Source: Anisodus tanguticus (taxonomy: Eukaryota; Streptophyta; Magnoliopsida; Solanales; Solanaceae). Taken from it: a stretch of DNA of 64,000 nt. A program made the translations under genes and the position numbers. The notes below the pieces were generated by a model. It was not told the origin of the DNA. It worked only from the letters and a program-made list of their open reading frames with translations, and made no database searches. The stretch covers positions 17,348,001-17,412,000 of the forward strand of contig CM067541.1 of assembly GCA_034509755.1 (NCBI GenBank), read 5' to 3'. Numbering within the stretch: the first letter of the stretch is position 1; every line of letters begins with the position of its first letter. Below, piece after piece: positions 35,522 through 44,462 of this stretch.

Positions 35522-36486
35522 CTAAGGGGCCCAAGGCTGAGACCAGATGGGCTGGAACCTAGTACCCCGAGGCCTACCGCTGGCGTTGCTATTATTCCGT
35601 CCGTCGCTGTTGTTGCCACTATAATTTTTGCGATTATTTTTATGGTTTTGACCCTTCTTGTTGCCACCGTTGTTGCGGTTTTGGCCCGAATTGTAAATAA
35701 AACCGTGAGAATTATTGGATGAAGTCATCATTACCACGAAACTTGCGCCGGTAGCCCCCTTTTTTGCCAAGCTGGCTTCCTCTAACGTGAGCATCGAACG
35801 GGCTTGATAAAAAGGGGAAAGCGGATTACTTTGTCAGAGTAGAGTCCGAACTCCATTATAGGCCTCCGATAGGCTTGCAACCATTTGGAGAACAAGACGA
35901 TTATTGGTAACAGGCTCTCCAACATTACGGAGTTGGTCCGCCAATTCCTTGAGTCATTTACAATAACCTAAAACATTCGGGAAATTTTTCATGCTGACTT
36001 GTGAAAATTCTTGCTCAAGAGTGACAACTTGGAAATGTTGGTTATCTTGGAATATATCACACAATTTATTCTATGTAGCCATAGCCGTAGTGTATGGTTC
36101 AATGATCGTCTGTAAAAGGTCGGTAGAAATAGTGGAGTAAATCCATTGAAGGACGGTAGCATCAAGAGTGATCCACAACTGAGGATCCCCGCGGGTGTAG
36201 GGACAATGGGAGGAATTATGTGATGGAGGACTAGATGTGACATTGCGTGACTTTTGAACAATTCTGCCCACGTCGCATATTGGACATTTTCCATCTCAAG
36301 AATAATAAGGATGTGGTTCTTGATGTTGGAAATAGTAAGAGCAGGATGAAACATGTTCTTTGACGTAGCCATAACGAAAGAAAAATAAGTGAATGAGAGA
36401 TTTGGAATAAAATTTGGAAAGAGATGAGGTAAGGTGCATGGATTCCGAGAAGGGACCGAAAACTGAGGCAGCGGAAGAGAGGACAA
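35522..36486 (-). pseudogene. copia-2 gag
   Basis: Two open pieces remain. The first (36486-35989) holds the gag N-terminal pattern: NHILIILEMENVQYATWAEL, then HAMSHLVLHHI and LRLWLHRINC. The second (35794-35522) is Gly/Asn-rich (NNSHGFIYNSGQNRNNGGNK), as in gag C-termini, but shows no CCHC knuckle. Unlike copia-1 and copia-3, this element retains gag. Confidence 0.75.
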
Positions 36487-36524
36487 ATCTGTAGAAGCAA
36501 GTGAGACCTAGACTTCTGATACTA

Positions 36525-36684
36525 TGAAAGAAATAATCTCTTGATTATTTTCATTAATGGATGAATATATATACAATTTACAATTTCCATAATATGGAAA
36601 ATCCTATTCCTATTGTACTCCCAAAATCCTATTCTATTAGTACAAGAATTCTACAATTATGGTAAGAGTACAATGCTAATTACA
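36525..36684 (-). repeat. copia-2 5' LTR (distal end approximate)
   Basis: On the plus strand it begins TGAAAGAAATAATCTC, the end next to the primer site. The far end is placed at about 36684 (ATTACA) by analogy with the 157-174 bp LTRs of the other elements. It shares the GATTATTTTCATTAATG-type section with the reverse complement of the LTR at 1893-2066. There is no partner to fix the edge. Confidence 0.6.
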
Positions 36685-36725
36685 TACAAAAACATATTAC
36701 CAAACATAGAGATATACATGGCTGT

Positions 36726-36786
36726 GTATACCGTGTATATCATGGTTTCCCACTTGTCATGGGTTTCCGTGATATACACGGTATAC
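36726..36786. repeat. 20-bp inverted repeat (GTATAC-rich hairpin)
   Basis: Left arm 36726-36745 (GTATACCGTGTATATCATGG) and right arm 36767-36786 pair at 19 of 20 positions around a 21-nt loop, which itself can pair CCCA with TGGG. More GTGTATA/GATATAC units flank it on both sides (36707-36830). Confidence 0.9.
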
Positions 36787-37050
36787 ATAAGGTTCCAATG
36801 CCGTGTATATCGTGTATACATTCAAAGAAAGACCGAAATTCGTCAACAGGTTCAACTTCGTATTAGTTATATGATTTTTTTTAAACTGTGGTGTATGTAC
36901 TAGTTTACGCGCACCTTGATTAATTTTACGGGAATCTATCATCTCTCACCAACATAAGTATTGGATAACTCTGTTCGCCAAAACTTAGATAAATGAAGAA
37001 AAAGTCACCTGATATTTTTATATTCCGTGAAATTTGAATCTAAAACTTAT

Positions 37051-37217
37051 TGATAATGAATATATTCCATATATATATTCACAATATATTCTGTAATTAA
37101 TATTTAGTGTAATTAATGTAAAATAGAGATCCTAATTCTATCAGGACTACAATTGTATACTATATATATATTACATTAATAAGAGAACTCCATCAAGGAG
37201 ATTTACACTATTCTACA
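37051..37217 (+). repeat. copia-3 5' LTR
   Basis: 167 bp, TGATAATGAATA...TTCTACA. It is highly similar to 41064-41222; a 4-bp deletion near the start and several substitutions distinguish the copies. Confidence 0.93.
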
Positions 37218-37231
37218 TGGTATCAAGAACC
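37218..37231 (+). other. copia-3 primer binding site
   Basis: TGGTATCAAGAACC directly follows the LTR; its first eight bases match the initiator-Met tRNA complement exactly. Confidence 0.85.
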
Positions 37232-37321
37232 AAAAATCCTTCCCTACCCTAAACCCTATTTTCTGGCCGCCATACCCTATATTTCCTCCATTCTTCCGCC
37301 GCACAACATCCGTATACCGCC

Positions 37322-37650
37322 CGTATACCGCCCGTATACCGCGGCTCCTCGCTGATATACATCTAAACTGTCCCTCATCCTTACATATATTGATGTATAC
37401 ATCTAGTATATAGGTGATATCTCGTCGTATACAGCTAAATCAACCCTCTTCTTTACCTCTTTTGCCCGTATACATATGGTATATAGGTGATATTTAGTGA
37501 TATACATCCAAATCAGACCTCTTTTCTACATATCTTGCCTGTATACATCTGTTATACATGTGATATTTACTGACATATATCCAAATTAGACCTCTTTTCT
37601 ACCTATCTCGCCCATATACATCTAGTATATAGGTGATCTATACCTCACTC
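37322..37650 (+). repeat. 73-bp tandem repeat in the copia-3 leader
   Basis: Units begin at 37322, 37395, 37468, 37541 and 37614, exactly 73 bp apart. Each starts with GTATAC (ATATAC in the last) and contains TATATAGGTGATAT and CCTCTTTTCTAC-type blocks. The first unit is diverged and the last is partial. A 12-bp direct repeat CCGTATACCGCC overlaps the start (37309-37345). Confidence 0.92.
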
Positions 37651-37740
37651 GTACCCCACATCACCCAAAAAAGGCTTGTATACCGCTAATATACGACTGC
37701 CCCAAACCCTATATACTACTACCAAATTTCAGATACCATC

Positions 37741-38450
37741 ATGGCGTCACTTGCGGCCCACATATCTTCTTTCGCTTCATCTTCCTCAACACCCGAAGTC
37801 ACAAATCTTCCTCATGGAATTTGGCCAACAATACATGCACTCCACAACATGGCCAACAACCGTAACAGTGGACCGGCCCACTGCCCTGGCCACTGTATAG
37901 TACCTGGGCATGCCCTTCCAATAACGTTCCAGAGGCACAGAAACAACAATCTCAGTAGGCTCAGCCGAGGCCCAGCATCGTGGGAGCCCATCCAGCAGCT
38001 CGCCAAGCAGGCCCATCACACATCAGCCCGATGCTGCTTGGTATATGGATACGGGTGTCACGTCGCACCTCACCAACAATTATGGTAATCTTCTTCAACT
38101 GCGCAATTTAAATACTCCTCAATCTATTATGGTCGGTAACGACCATCACATTCCAATTCAAGGGTTTGGCCACATACTAACTCCACCATTGCAACCCCAC
38201 TACTCCATTAAACACGTCCTATATGCCCCTAACATTATCAAGAACCTAATCTCTGTTAGAAAATTTGCCACTAATAATTTTGTATCCATTAATTTCGATC
38301 CGTTTGGTTTTTCTATAAAGGACCTACATACAGGGAGACTTCTCACGAGATGCAATAGTGTGGGGGACCTCTATCTTTTCCTATCCACATCCACTGCCCA
38401 TGTCACTCCACCCACTACTTTAGCTGCAATATCTCCATCAACGTAGCATA
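37741..38450 (+). pseudogene. copia-3 short leader ORF and protease region
   Basis: After a short open stretch (MASLAAHISSFASSSSTPEV; Ser, Pro and His-rich, with no gag motif) the frame changes and the protease follows at about 38040: YMDTGVTSHLTNN (catalytic DTG kept), IMVGNDHHIPIQGFGH, then NIIKNLISVRKFATNN. A stop comes at 38446. Confidence 0.82.
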
Positions 38451-39300
38451 GTAGACTTGGTCATCCGGGAGCTCATATTTTTTATTCTTTTAGAAACTGC
38501 AATCTAATCCAATGTAATAAAGGGAAACTTTCCCACAATTGCTCTTCTTGTCATCTAGGAAAACATGTTAGACTTCCATTTACGTATTCTTTAAGTATTA
38601 CTTTCTCTCCCTTTGATATTATTCATGCGGATTTATGGACATCTCATATAACTAGCAACCTACGTCATAAATATTATTTGGTATTTTGGATGACTTCTCT
38701 CACTTCATTTAGGTCTATCCGCTTAAACTTAAGTCTCAAGTTTACTCCAAATTCCTTGAATTTCGTACATTGGTTAAAACACAATTTGAAAAGGACATCA
38801 AAACGTTTCAATGTGATAATGACCGTGAGTTCAATAACTCCGTATTTCATAATTTTTGTGCGGCTAATGGCATGGTTTTTCATTTCTCCTGCCCCCATAC
38901 TTCCATTCAAAATGGCAAAGCCGAAAGAATTCTCCGCACCATTAACAATATGATTTGTACTCTTCTTTTTCATACATCTCTCCTCCATACCTTTTGGGTA
39001 TATGCATTAAAAATGGTAGATCACATTCTTAACATCTTACCTACCCATACGATCCAAAATAGGACACCGACCGAAATTCTCTTCCGTTGGATCCCTTCCT
39101 ATGATCACCTTCAAATTTTTGGTTGTCTTTTTATCCAAATCTTGCCTCAACGATCCCTCACAAACTAGCACATCACTCTACTCCATGCTTCTTCCTAGGT
39201 TTTCCGTCGAACCATAAATGGTACTTGTGCTATGAGTTATCCACATATAAAATCATAGTCTCACGCCATGTCACATTTCTTGAGCACGTTTCCCGTTTGA
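38451..39300 (+). pseudogene. copia-3 integrase
   Basis: The pre-integrase region HSRLGHPGAH and CSSCHLGKHVRLPF leads to FDIIHADLWTSHI. A frameshift near 38750 is followed by MVKTQFEKDIKTFQCDNDRE (second Asp) and FSCPHTSIQNGKAERILRTI (catalytic Glu), ILNILPTHTIQNRTPTEILF and, after another shift, PCFFLGFPSNHKWYLCY. The DDE residues are visible but in different frames. Confidence 0.88.
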
Positions 39301-39848
39301 CAACATCTAAAAAATTTGAGTCACTGGTTACAGTTTCCTTGATGACTCGGACACCTCATCTCTACTTCAAAACGCACTATATTGGCCAAATACCAATCTG
39401 TCACCCACTGCCACGTCCAATTACCCACTGCCCAGCCCAATTACCACACTACCCAGCCCAGTGACAACACTGCCCAACCCGTCACCTATTGCCCAACCTA
39501 GTGACAACAATGCCCAGGCCAATACCCCACGACCCAGTCCCATCGCCCAGCCTAGTGACCACACTGCCCAGTCCAATACCCCACAGGCCCAGTCCCATTG
39601 CCCAGACCAGCGATGACACTGCCCAGCCCATTACCTCCCATCCCAGTCCCAAAACTATCCAGCCCAACCCGCAGTCCCCACCTACCGCCCCACTACACCC
39701 GATCCAGCCCCCAACCCACTGTATGGAAACTCATGCATGACATGTCATTTTCAAACCAAAAGTCCACTTTAAGTTTTCCACTCAAACCATCTCCCCGCTA
39801 CCTAAAAACCCAACCTTAACCAAACTTGACCTGAATTAGAATGCGGCC

Positions 39849-40560
39849 ATGCGTGAGGAGTTTAATGCGCTTACTTCACAGCGCACTTGGGATCTTGTTC
39901 CGCGACCTGAGTGGGTAAATGGAATCCATTGTATGTGGCTATTTCGTCATAAGTTTAGAGATAATGGTGCCCTTGAACGTCACAAGGCCAGACTTGTGAC
40001 AAATGGCACAGGGCAACAAGGGGGTGTTGATTGTGGTGAGACTTTCAGTCCAGTGGTTAAGCCAGATACCATCCGTACGGTTTTAAGCATCGCTATGGGG
40101 AAGAATTGGCATATTCACCAGGTTGATATAAAGAATATTTTCTTACATGAAGATTTGAAAGAAACCATCTATATGCATTAATCGCCAAGTTTTGTGCATC
40201 TGGAGGCTCCTCAACATGTTTGTCGTCTTCATAAGTCACTATATGGGTTAAAACAAGGCTAGGGCTTGGTATGATCGGTTTTTCACTTACATCATATAGA
40301 TCGACTTCGTGTGCACCAAGAGTGATCATTCATTGTTCATTTTTTATCAAGGTACTGACACAACTTACCTACTGTTATATGTGGACGATATTGTACTAAC
40401 AACTTCTTCAGATGGCCTGAAGCACGAGATCATTGCTCTACTAAAGTCCGAATTTGCTATGAATGACTTGGGTAAGTTGAGTTATTTTTTGGGGGATATC
40501 AGTGACCAGATCCGCACATGCCATGTTCTTATGTCAGCATAAGTATGCATAGGAGATCGT
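39849..40560 (+). pseudogene. copia-3 reverse transcriptase
   Basis: Open 39849-40181: MREEFNALTSQRTWDLVPRP, CMWLFRHKFRDNGALERHKA, VDCGETFSPVVKPDTIRTVL and HQVDIKNIFLHEDL. A stop after YMH and frame changes follow. From 40309 the catalytic box is intact: TYLLLYVDDIVLTTSSDGL, then FAMNDLGKLSYFLGD. A proline-rich linker (Pro/Ser/Thr/His) fills 39330-39840. Confidence 0.9.
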
Positions 40561-40591
40561 TTACTGGTCTAAAATAGTAAATTGCAAGATC

Positions 40592-41063
40592 ATGCCCACT
40601 CCCGTCGACTCCAAGTCTAAACTCAGTGCAAATGACAGGGATCCGGTCAGCGATCCCTCTCTTTATAGGAGTCTCGCATGTGCTCTTCAGTATCTCACCT
40701 TCACTCGACAATATATTGCATATGTGGTTCAGCATGTGTGCTTGTTCATGCACGCTCCTAGGGAGCCTCACTTTACAGCTCTTAAACGTATCATTCTGTA
40801 CGTTAAGGGAACTCTTGACTATGTACTTCATTTATATCCCTCCGCACCAACTAGACTTCTTTCTTACACATACGCAGATTGGGCAGACTGTCCACACACC
40901 GTCGCTCTACATCCGGCTATTATGTATTTTTGGGGATAATATTATATCATGGTCTGCCAAGCGGCAAGCCACACTTTTCCGCTTGAGTGCAGAAGCAGAA
41001 TATCGAGGCGTTTCGAACATTGTTACTTGTTACCGAGCTATGTTGGCTCTGAAATCTCATTCT
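40592..41063 (+). pseudogene. copia-3 RNase H, truncated
   Basis: TPVDSKSKLSANDRDPVSDP, SLACALQYLTFTRQYIAYVV and FTALKRIILYVKGTLDYVLH are read. After a frameshift near 40900 it continues with GDNIISWSAKRQATLFRLSA and EAEYRGVSNIV. It then ends: the last third of RNase H is missing and the 3' LTR begins at 41064. Confidence 0.88.
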
Positions 41064-41222
41064 TGAGAATATATTCTATATATATTCACAATATATTTTG
41101 TAATTAATATTTAGTGTAATTAACGTAAAATAAAGATCTTAATTCTATTAGGACTACAATTGTATACTTTATATATTACATTAATAAGAGAACTCTATCA
41201 AGGAGATTTACACTATTCTACA
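41064..41222 (+). repeat. copia-3 3' LTR
   Basis: 159 bp, TGAGAATATATTC...TTCTACA, paired with 37051-37217 and followed by the CTTAT target duplication. Confidence 0.92.
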
Positions 41223-41288
41223 CTTATATTTGTTGATGTAGAGAGAAGTTGTTGTAAATTCAGTTAGTACTCATTTTCTAATGCCATT

Positions 41289-41364
41289 GATGGAATAGCT
41301 CAGTTGGTTAGAGCGTGTGGCTATTAACCACAAGGTCGGAGGGTCTCAAGCCCTTCTTCTAGCG
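41289..41364 (+). tRNA. Second tRNA-Asn-like sequence with ATT anticodon, probable pseudogene
   Basis: From GGAATAGCTCAG through AAGGTCGGAG it matches plant tRNA-Asn, again with ATT (41323-41325) in the anticodon position. Defects: the second base is A (expected C), breaking an acceptor pair; the T-arm has an extra base (GGGTCTCAAGCCC). T-rich sequence at about 41369-41378 could act as a Pol III stop. It shares the motif TCTAGCGT(C/T)CAA and a following T/C-rich stretch with the copy at 32289, so the two loci are related. Confidence 0.8.
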
Positions 41365-41644
41365 TCCAATTTTTCTTTTTATCAGTCGGTGCTCACTGCT
41401 CGGCTCATTGAAATAGCAAAATCAGGAGCATGCAACATCTATGATATAAATTGAAGTAACGCTGATGTTTTTAAGACGTTGAACTGGAATGTGCAGTTTA
41501 TAATATTGATTCAGTTATTGAAATAGCAAATTAAGATATTTGAACACTTTTTTCTCATCAAGCAATTGACTAGGTACAAAAGGAGTTTAGTGCGGATACA
41601 ACGAGTGAGAGATAAAAAAGAAGTTTCATGAGAAGTTACTAAAC

Positions 41645-41769
41645 CCAATGGGCCGTAGCCCACTGAATCTAAACCTTACAGCAGGCTCCTTCCTCAAAAC
41701 CCTAGTGTGTCTATTCTATTCTTACTTCCGCAAACAAATCTGTTGGCTCCTACACACACGTCAGCTCAG
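41645..41769 (+). promoter_or_regulatory. RPS7: eS7 gene core promoter and non-coding first exon
   Basis: A site II element TGGGCC (41649-41654, inside AATGGGCCGTAGCCCA) and a telo-box AAACCCTA (about 41697-41704) lie just upstream of a probable 5' UTR exon. That exon ends at 41769 with the donor CTCAG|GTACTC. The site II/telo-box pair is a known hallmark of plant ribosomal protein promoters and of coordinated expression in dividing cells. No TATA box is obvious. The transcription start is not determined. Confidence 0.75.
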
Positions 41770-41876
41770 GTACTCTCCTCTCTCTCAACTAACTACATCT
41801 TCAGATTTTACGTTAAAATTCAATCTTTCTACATTTATCTTAGATCTTAGATGAACATGAACATGAACATGATATC

Positions 41877-42310
41877 TTTAGCTTTCTGTTATTAGTTATC
41901 TGTAAAAGTTAGAAATATATGAATTAAAGAGAGAAACCAATGCTGATTTTGTAGAAAAATGACGTTTTTCCTTAACCCCTTTTGAGGTTTTCGATTGGGT
42001 TATCTTTATTTAGCTTTGTGTTATTGGTTATCTGTAAAAGTTTGAAATACATTAATAATTAAAGAAACCAATGCTGATTTTTTAGAAAAATGATGTTTTT
42101 CCTTAACCCCTTTTGAGGTTAGTGATTGGGTTATCTCTAGCTTTATTGGTTATCTGTATAAGTTTGAAATAGATGAATTAGGAGAGAAACCAATGCTGAT
42201 TTTGATGAAAAATGACGTTTTTCCTCAACCCCTTTGAGGTTATCGATTAATTTATCTTTAGCTTTGTATTATTGGTTATCTGCAGAAGTTTGAATTAGAT
42301 TGATTAAGAG
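41877..42310 (+). repeat. Tandem repeat (about 122-133 bp x 3.5) in the eS7 first intron
   Basis: Each unit carries GGTTATCTGTAAAAGTTTGA, then GAGAGAAACCAATGCTGATT, AAATGACGTTTTTCC and AACCCCTTTTGAGGTT. The GTTATCTG landmark recurs at about 41894, 42027, 42149 and 42275. Units differ by small indels and substitutions. Confidence 0.88.
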
Positions 42311-42323
42311 AGTTACCATTGTG

Positions 42324-42720
42324 TTGAAATGAGCTATTTATATAGCTGGCCAATTAATTTGGAATTGAGGCCTAGGTGAATGAACGGTTGATATGCCATC
42401 TTGTTAGTAGTATTAAGAAAAAATCTTTGCTGTGTCAAGTTGTATATTCAGAAAAAAACTGATTCTTGAAAGTTGCTTATGTGGACTGTCTCTTGCTTAT
42501 GCCTTTTATAGTGCTTATTTGGGCTTATTTGTGATTGAAATGAGCAGAATGAGGATTTATATAGCTGACCCAATTACTTTTGGAATTGAGGCATAGATGA
42601 TTGATTGATATGCCGTCTTGTTGTATATTCAGAAAAAACAGTTCTTTAAAGTTGCTTACGTGCACTGGTTCTTGCTGATGCTTTATATTTGTTATTTGGG
42701 CTTATCCCTTATCATTTATT
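42324..42720 (+). repeat. About 213-bp duplication in the eS7 first intron
   Basis: TGAAATGAG...TTATATAGCTG...CCAATTA...TTTGGAATTGAGGC, then TTGTATATTCAGAAAAAA and AAAGTTGCTTA(T/C)GTG occur in the same order from 42324 and again from 42537. The second copy ends shortly before the intron acceptor at 42739. Confidence 0.82.
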
Positions 42721-42756
42721 GCTGTTTAATTGGTTCCAGAAAACAGACCTGTGAAG

Positions 42757-44462
42757 ATGTACACATCAAGGCAAAAGATCCACAAAGATAAAGATGCTGA
42801 ACCTACTGAGTTTGAGGAGTCTGTTGCACAGGTTATGTTTTGTTCTTACTTCTTGACATTTGTTATTCAGGACCTGAATGGTTCATTGGATATAATGTTT
42901 AAAGAAAGGCATTAAATTGTTTCTGAACAGGCTTTCTTTGATTTGGAAAACACCAACCAAGAGCTGAAAAGTGAATTGAAGGACCTATACATCAATTCAG
43001 CAGCGTGAGTGTTCAAGTCTATGTTGTATTATTCTTAATGACTTCTAATCTATGTTTTATTAGTATGTACTTTTCACATTGTAGTAACTGCCTCTGTGTG
43101 TCGTGGCTATTGCAGTCAGATTGATGTGTCAGGAAACAGGAAAGCTGTTGTAATCCATGTGCCTTACAGACTGAGGAAAGCTTTCCGCAAGGTTCATGTT
43201 CGTCTTGTTAGGGAGTTGGAGAAGAAGTTCAGTGGCAAGGTGGCTTTTAAATTATTTTTTATAATTTCCTGTCTTCATCATTGGCTTTGAGAAATGTCTG
43301 AAAGAATTTGGGTTAGAAAGTTTAATCTGAACTGCATATTATGTTAGTTCATCGATGTTTATTGAATTTTGCGGTGATCACTAATCGGCTCTCTCTTCAT
43401 AATCCCATTATGATTCATCAAAAACTGATTCCTTCTTCATGGTGCTGCCATTCTTGTTTCTACCATATTTTCCTTTGTGGTGATTTGGCAAAATTGTCAT
43501 CACCTTTTGAGATTGGCATTCTGAAATTCGTATACTGTTATTTAGGCCTAGTGGTATTTGATGTTATTCTGTAGTTCTTGCTTCCCATCATATTTGAATT
43601 ATAGCTCTGATACTATTCTTATAACGGTCTCTCAATTTTCTAATTAGTCTTAAAGGAGCCCAATCCTCAAAATCATATTCAGTTGGTCATGCTATCATGA
43701 CAAAAATATTATTGGCCTTATTCATCTGTACTTCATGTCATTTGTGCTTCTTGTAGGTATCGATTACTTGTTTGAAAATTCGTTACGTAGTAAATAAAGA
43801 GTTGGTATTTGATTAGTTCTCCTCCAATTTTTGAGGAAAAGAATGAGGGCAAAATGTCATTCCCATTCTGAAGCTTGATATGTAAAATTGTATTTTCATT
43901 AGTTTATTAAGGCAACTTTCTTGTTTCCTTGTTTTACAATATAGGCTATGGGCTTCCTGCCTTTGATGCAGTTTTGATTTTTTGTAGGATGTAATTTTTA
44001 TTGCCACCCGGAGGATAGTGAGACCTCCCAAGAGAGGTTCAGCTGCTACACGACCCCGCAGCAGAACTCTTACATCTGTTCATGATGCCATATTGGAGGA
44101 CTTGGTTGTTCCTGCTGAGATTGTCGGAAAGCGTACTAGGTATCGTGTTGATGGCTCCAAGATAATGAAGGTAATGTTGTGAAGCTCCATACTAAGATGT
44201 ATCTTCTTCCTTGAATGTTTATGGCTGCACTTAACTGGAATAGTCTTTAGAGTGAAGTAATAGTACTGCTTGTGCATTTTGTAAGTGATAAACTATTCTT
44301 GTTTTCCTGATTTGTTTCTCATCCCTTTTTTGTGGATAGGTGTTCTTGGACCCCAAGGAACGAAACAACACCGAGTATAAGTTGGAGACATTTTCAGCAG
44401 TTTACAGAAAACTTTCAGGCAAAGATGTTGTGTTTGAGTACCCCATCAATGAGCAGCCTTGA
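42757..44462 (+). CDS. RPS7: Small-subunit ribosomal protein eS7 (40S S7)
   Basis: This is a structural protein of the cytosolic 40S subunit that takes part in subunit assembly and translation. Coding exons are 42757-42831, 42931-43004, 43116-43239, 43988-44170 and 44340-44462. All borders are GT-AG with consistent phases, giving 192 aa, the usual family length. The protein begins MYTSRQKIHKDKDAEPTEFE and contains the conserved DVSGNRKAVVIHVPYRLRKA, VRLVRELEKKFSGKDVIFIA, RPRSRTLTSVHDAILEDLVV and VFLDPKERNNTEYKLETFSA blocks, ending EYPINEQP. The first in-frame ATG lies 17 nt into exon 2, after a non-coding exon 1. Expression is probably growth-linked through the site II/telo-box promoter. It is intact and converges with NPG1. 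Other paralogues of eS7 probably exist in the genome. Confidence 0.97.

Larger units (their letters stand above)
32460..36684 (-). mobile_element. copia-2: Ty1/Copia element, 3'-truncated
   Basis: Minus-strand gag, protease, integrase, RT and RNase H pieces occur in Copia order behind a 5' LTR (36525-36684). The element breaks off inside RNase H, after the block GDNLVSWS, at about 32460; the rest of pol and the 3' LTR are missing. The LTR-PBS junction (TTTCA|TAGTATCAGAAG) resembles an initiator-Met tRNA site. Frames are broken in many places. RT and RNase H match the fragment at 1-2066, so these two are of one family. Confidence 0.88.
37051..41222 (+). mobile_element. copia-3: complete Ty1/Copia element, gag-less
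   Basis: LTRs at 37051-37217 and 41064-41222 enclose plus-strand protease, integrase, RT and RNase H pieces. A perfect 5-bp duplication CTTAT lies at 37046-37050 and 41223-41227. A primer site TGGTATCAAGAACC follows the 5' LTR. At 4172 bp it is shorter than a typical 4.5-5 kb Copia: about 0.8 kb separates LTR and protease, with no recognisable gag, and RNase H stops short of the 3' LTR. Stops and shifts break pol. Its protein blocks are closest to copia-1. Confidence 0.93.

Noticed and set aside
35226..35722. Plus-strand Ala/Gly/Pro-rich ORFs
   Set aside because: They are antisense to copia-2 gag and protease sequence.
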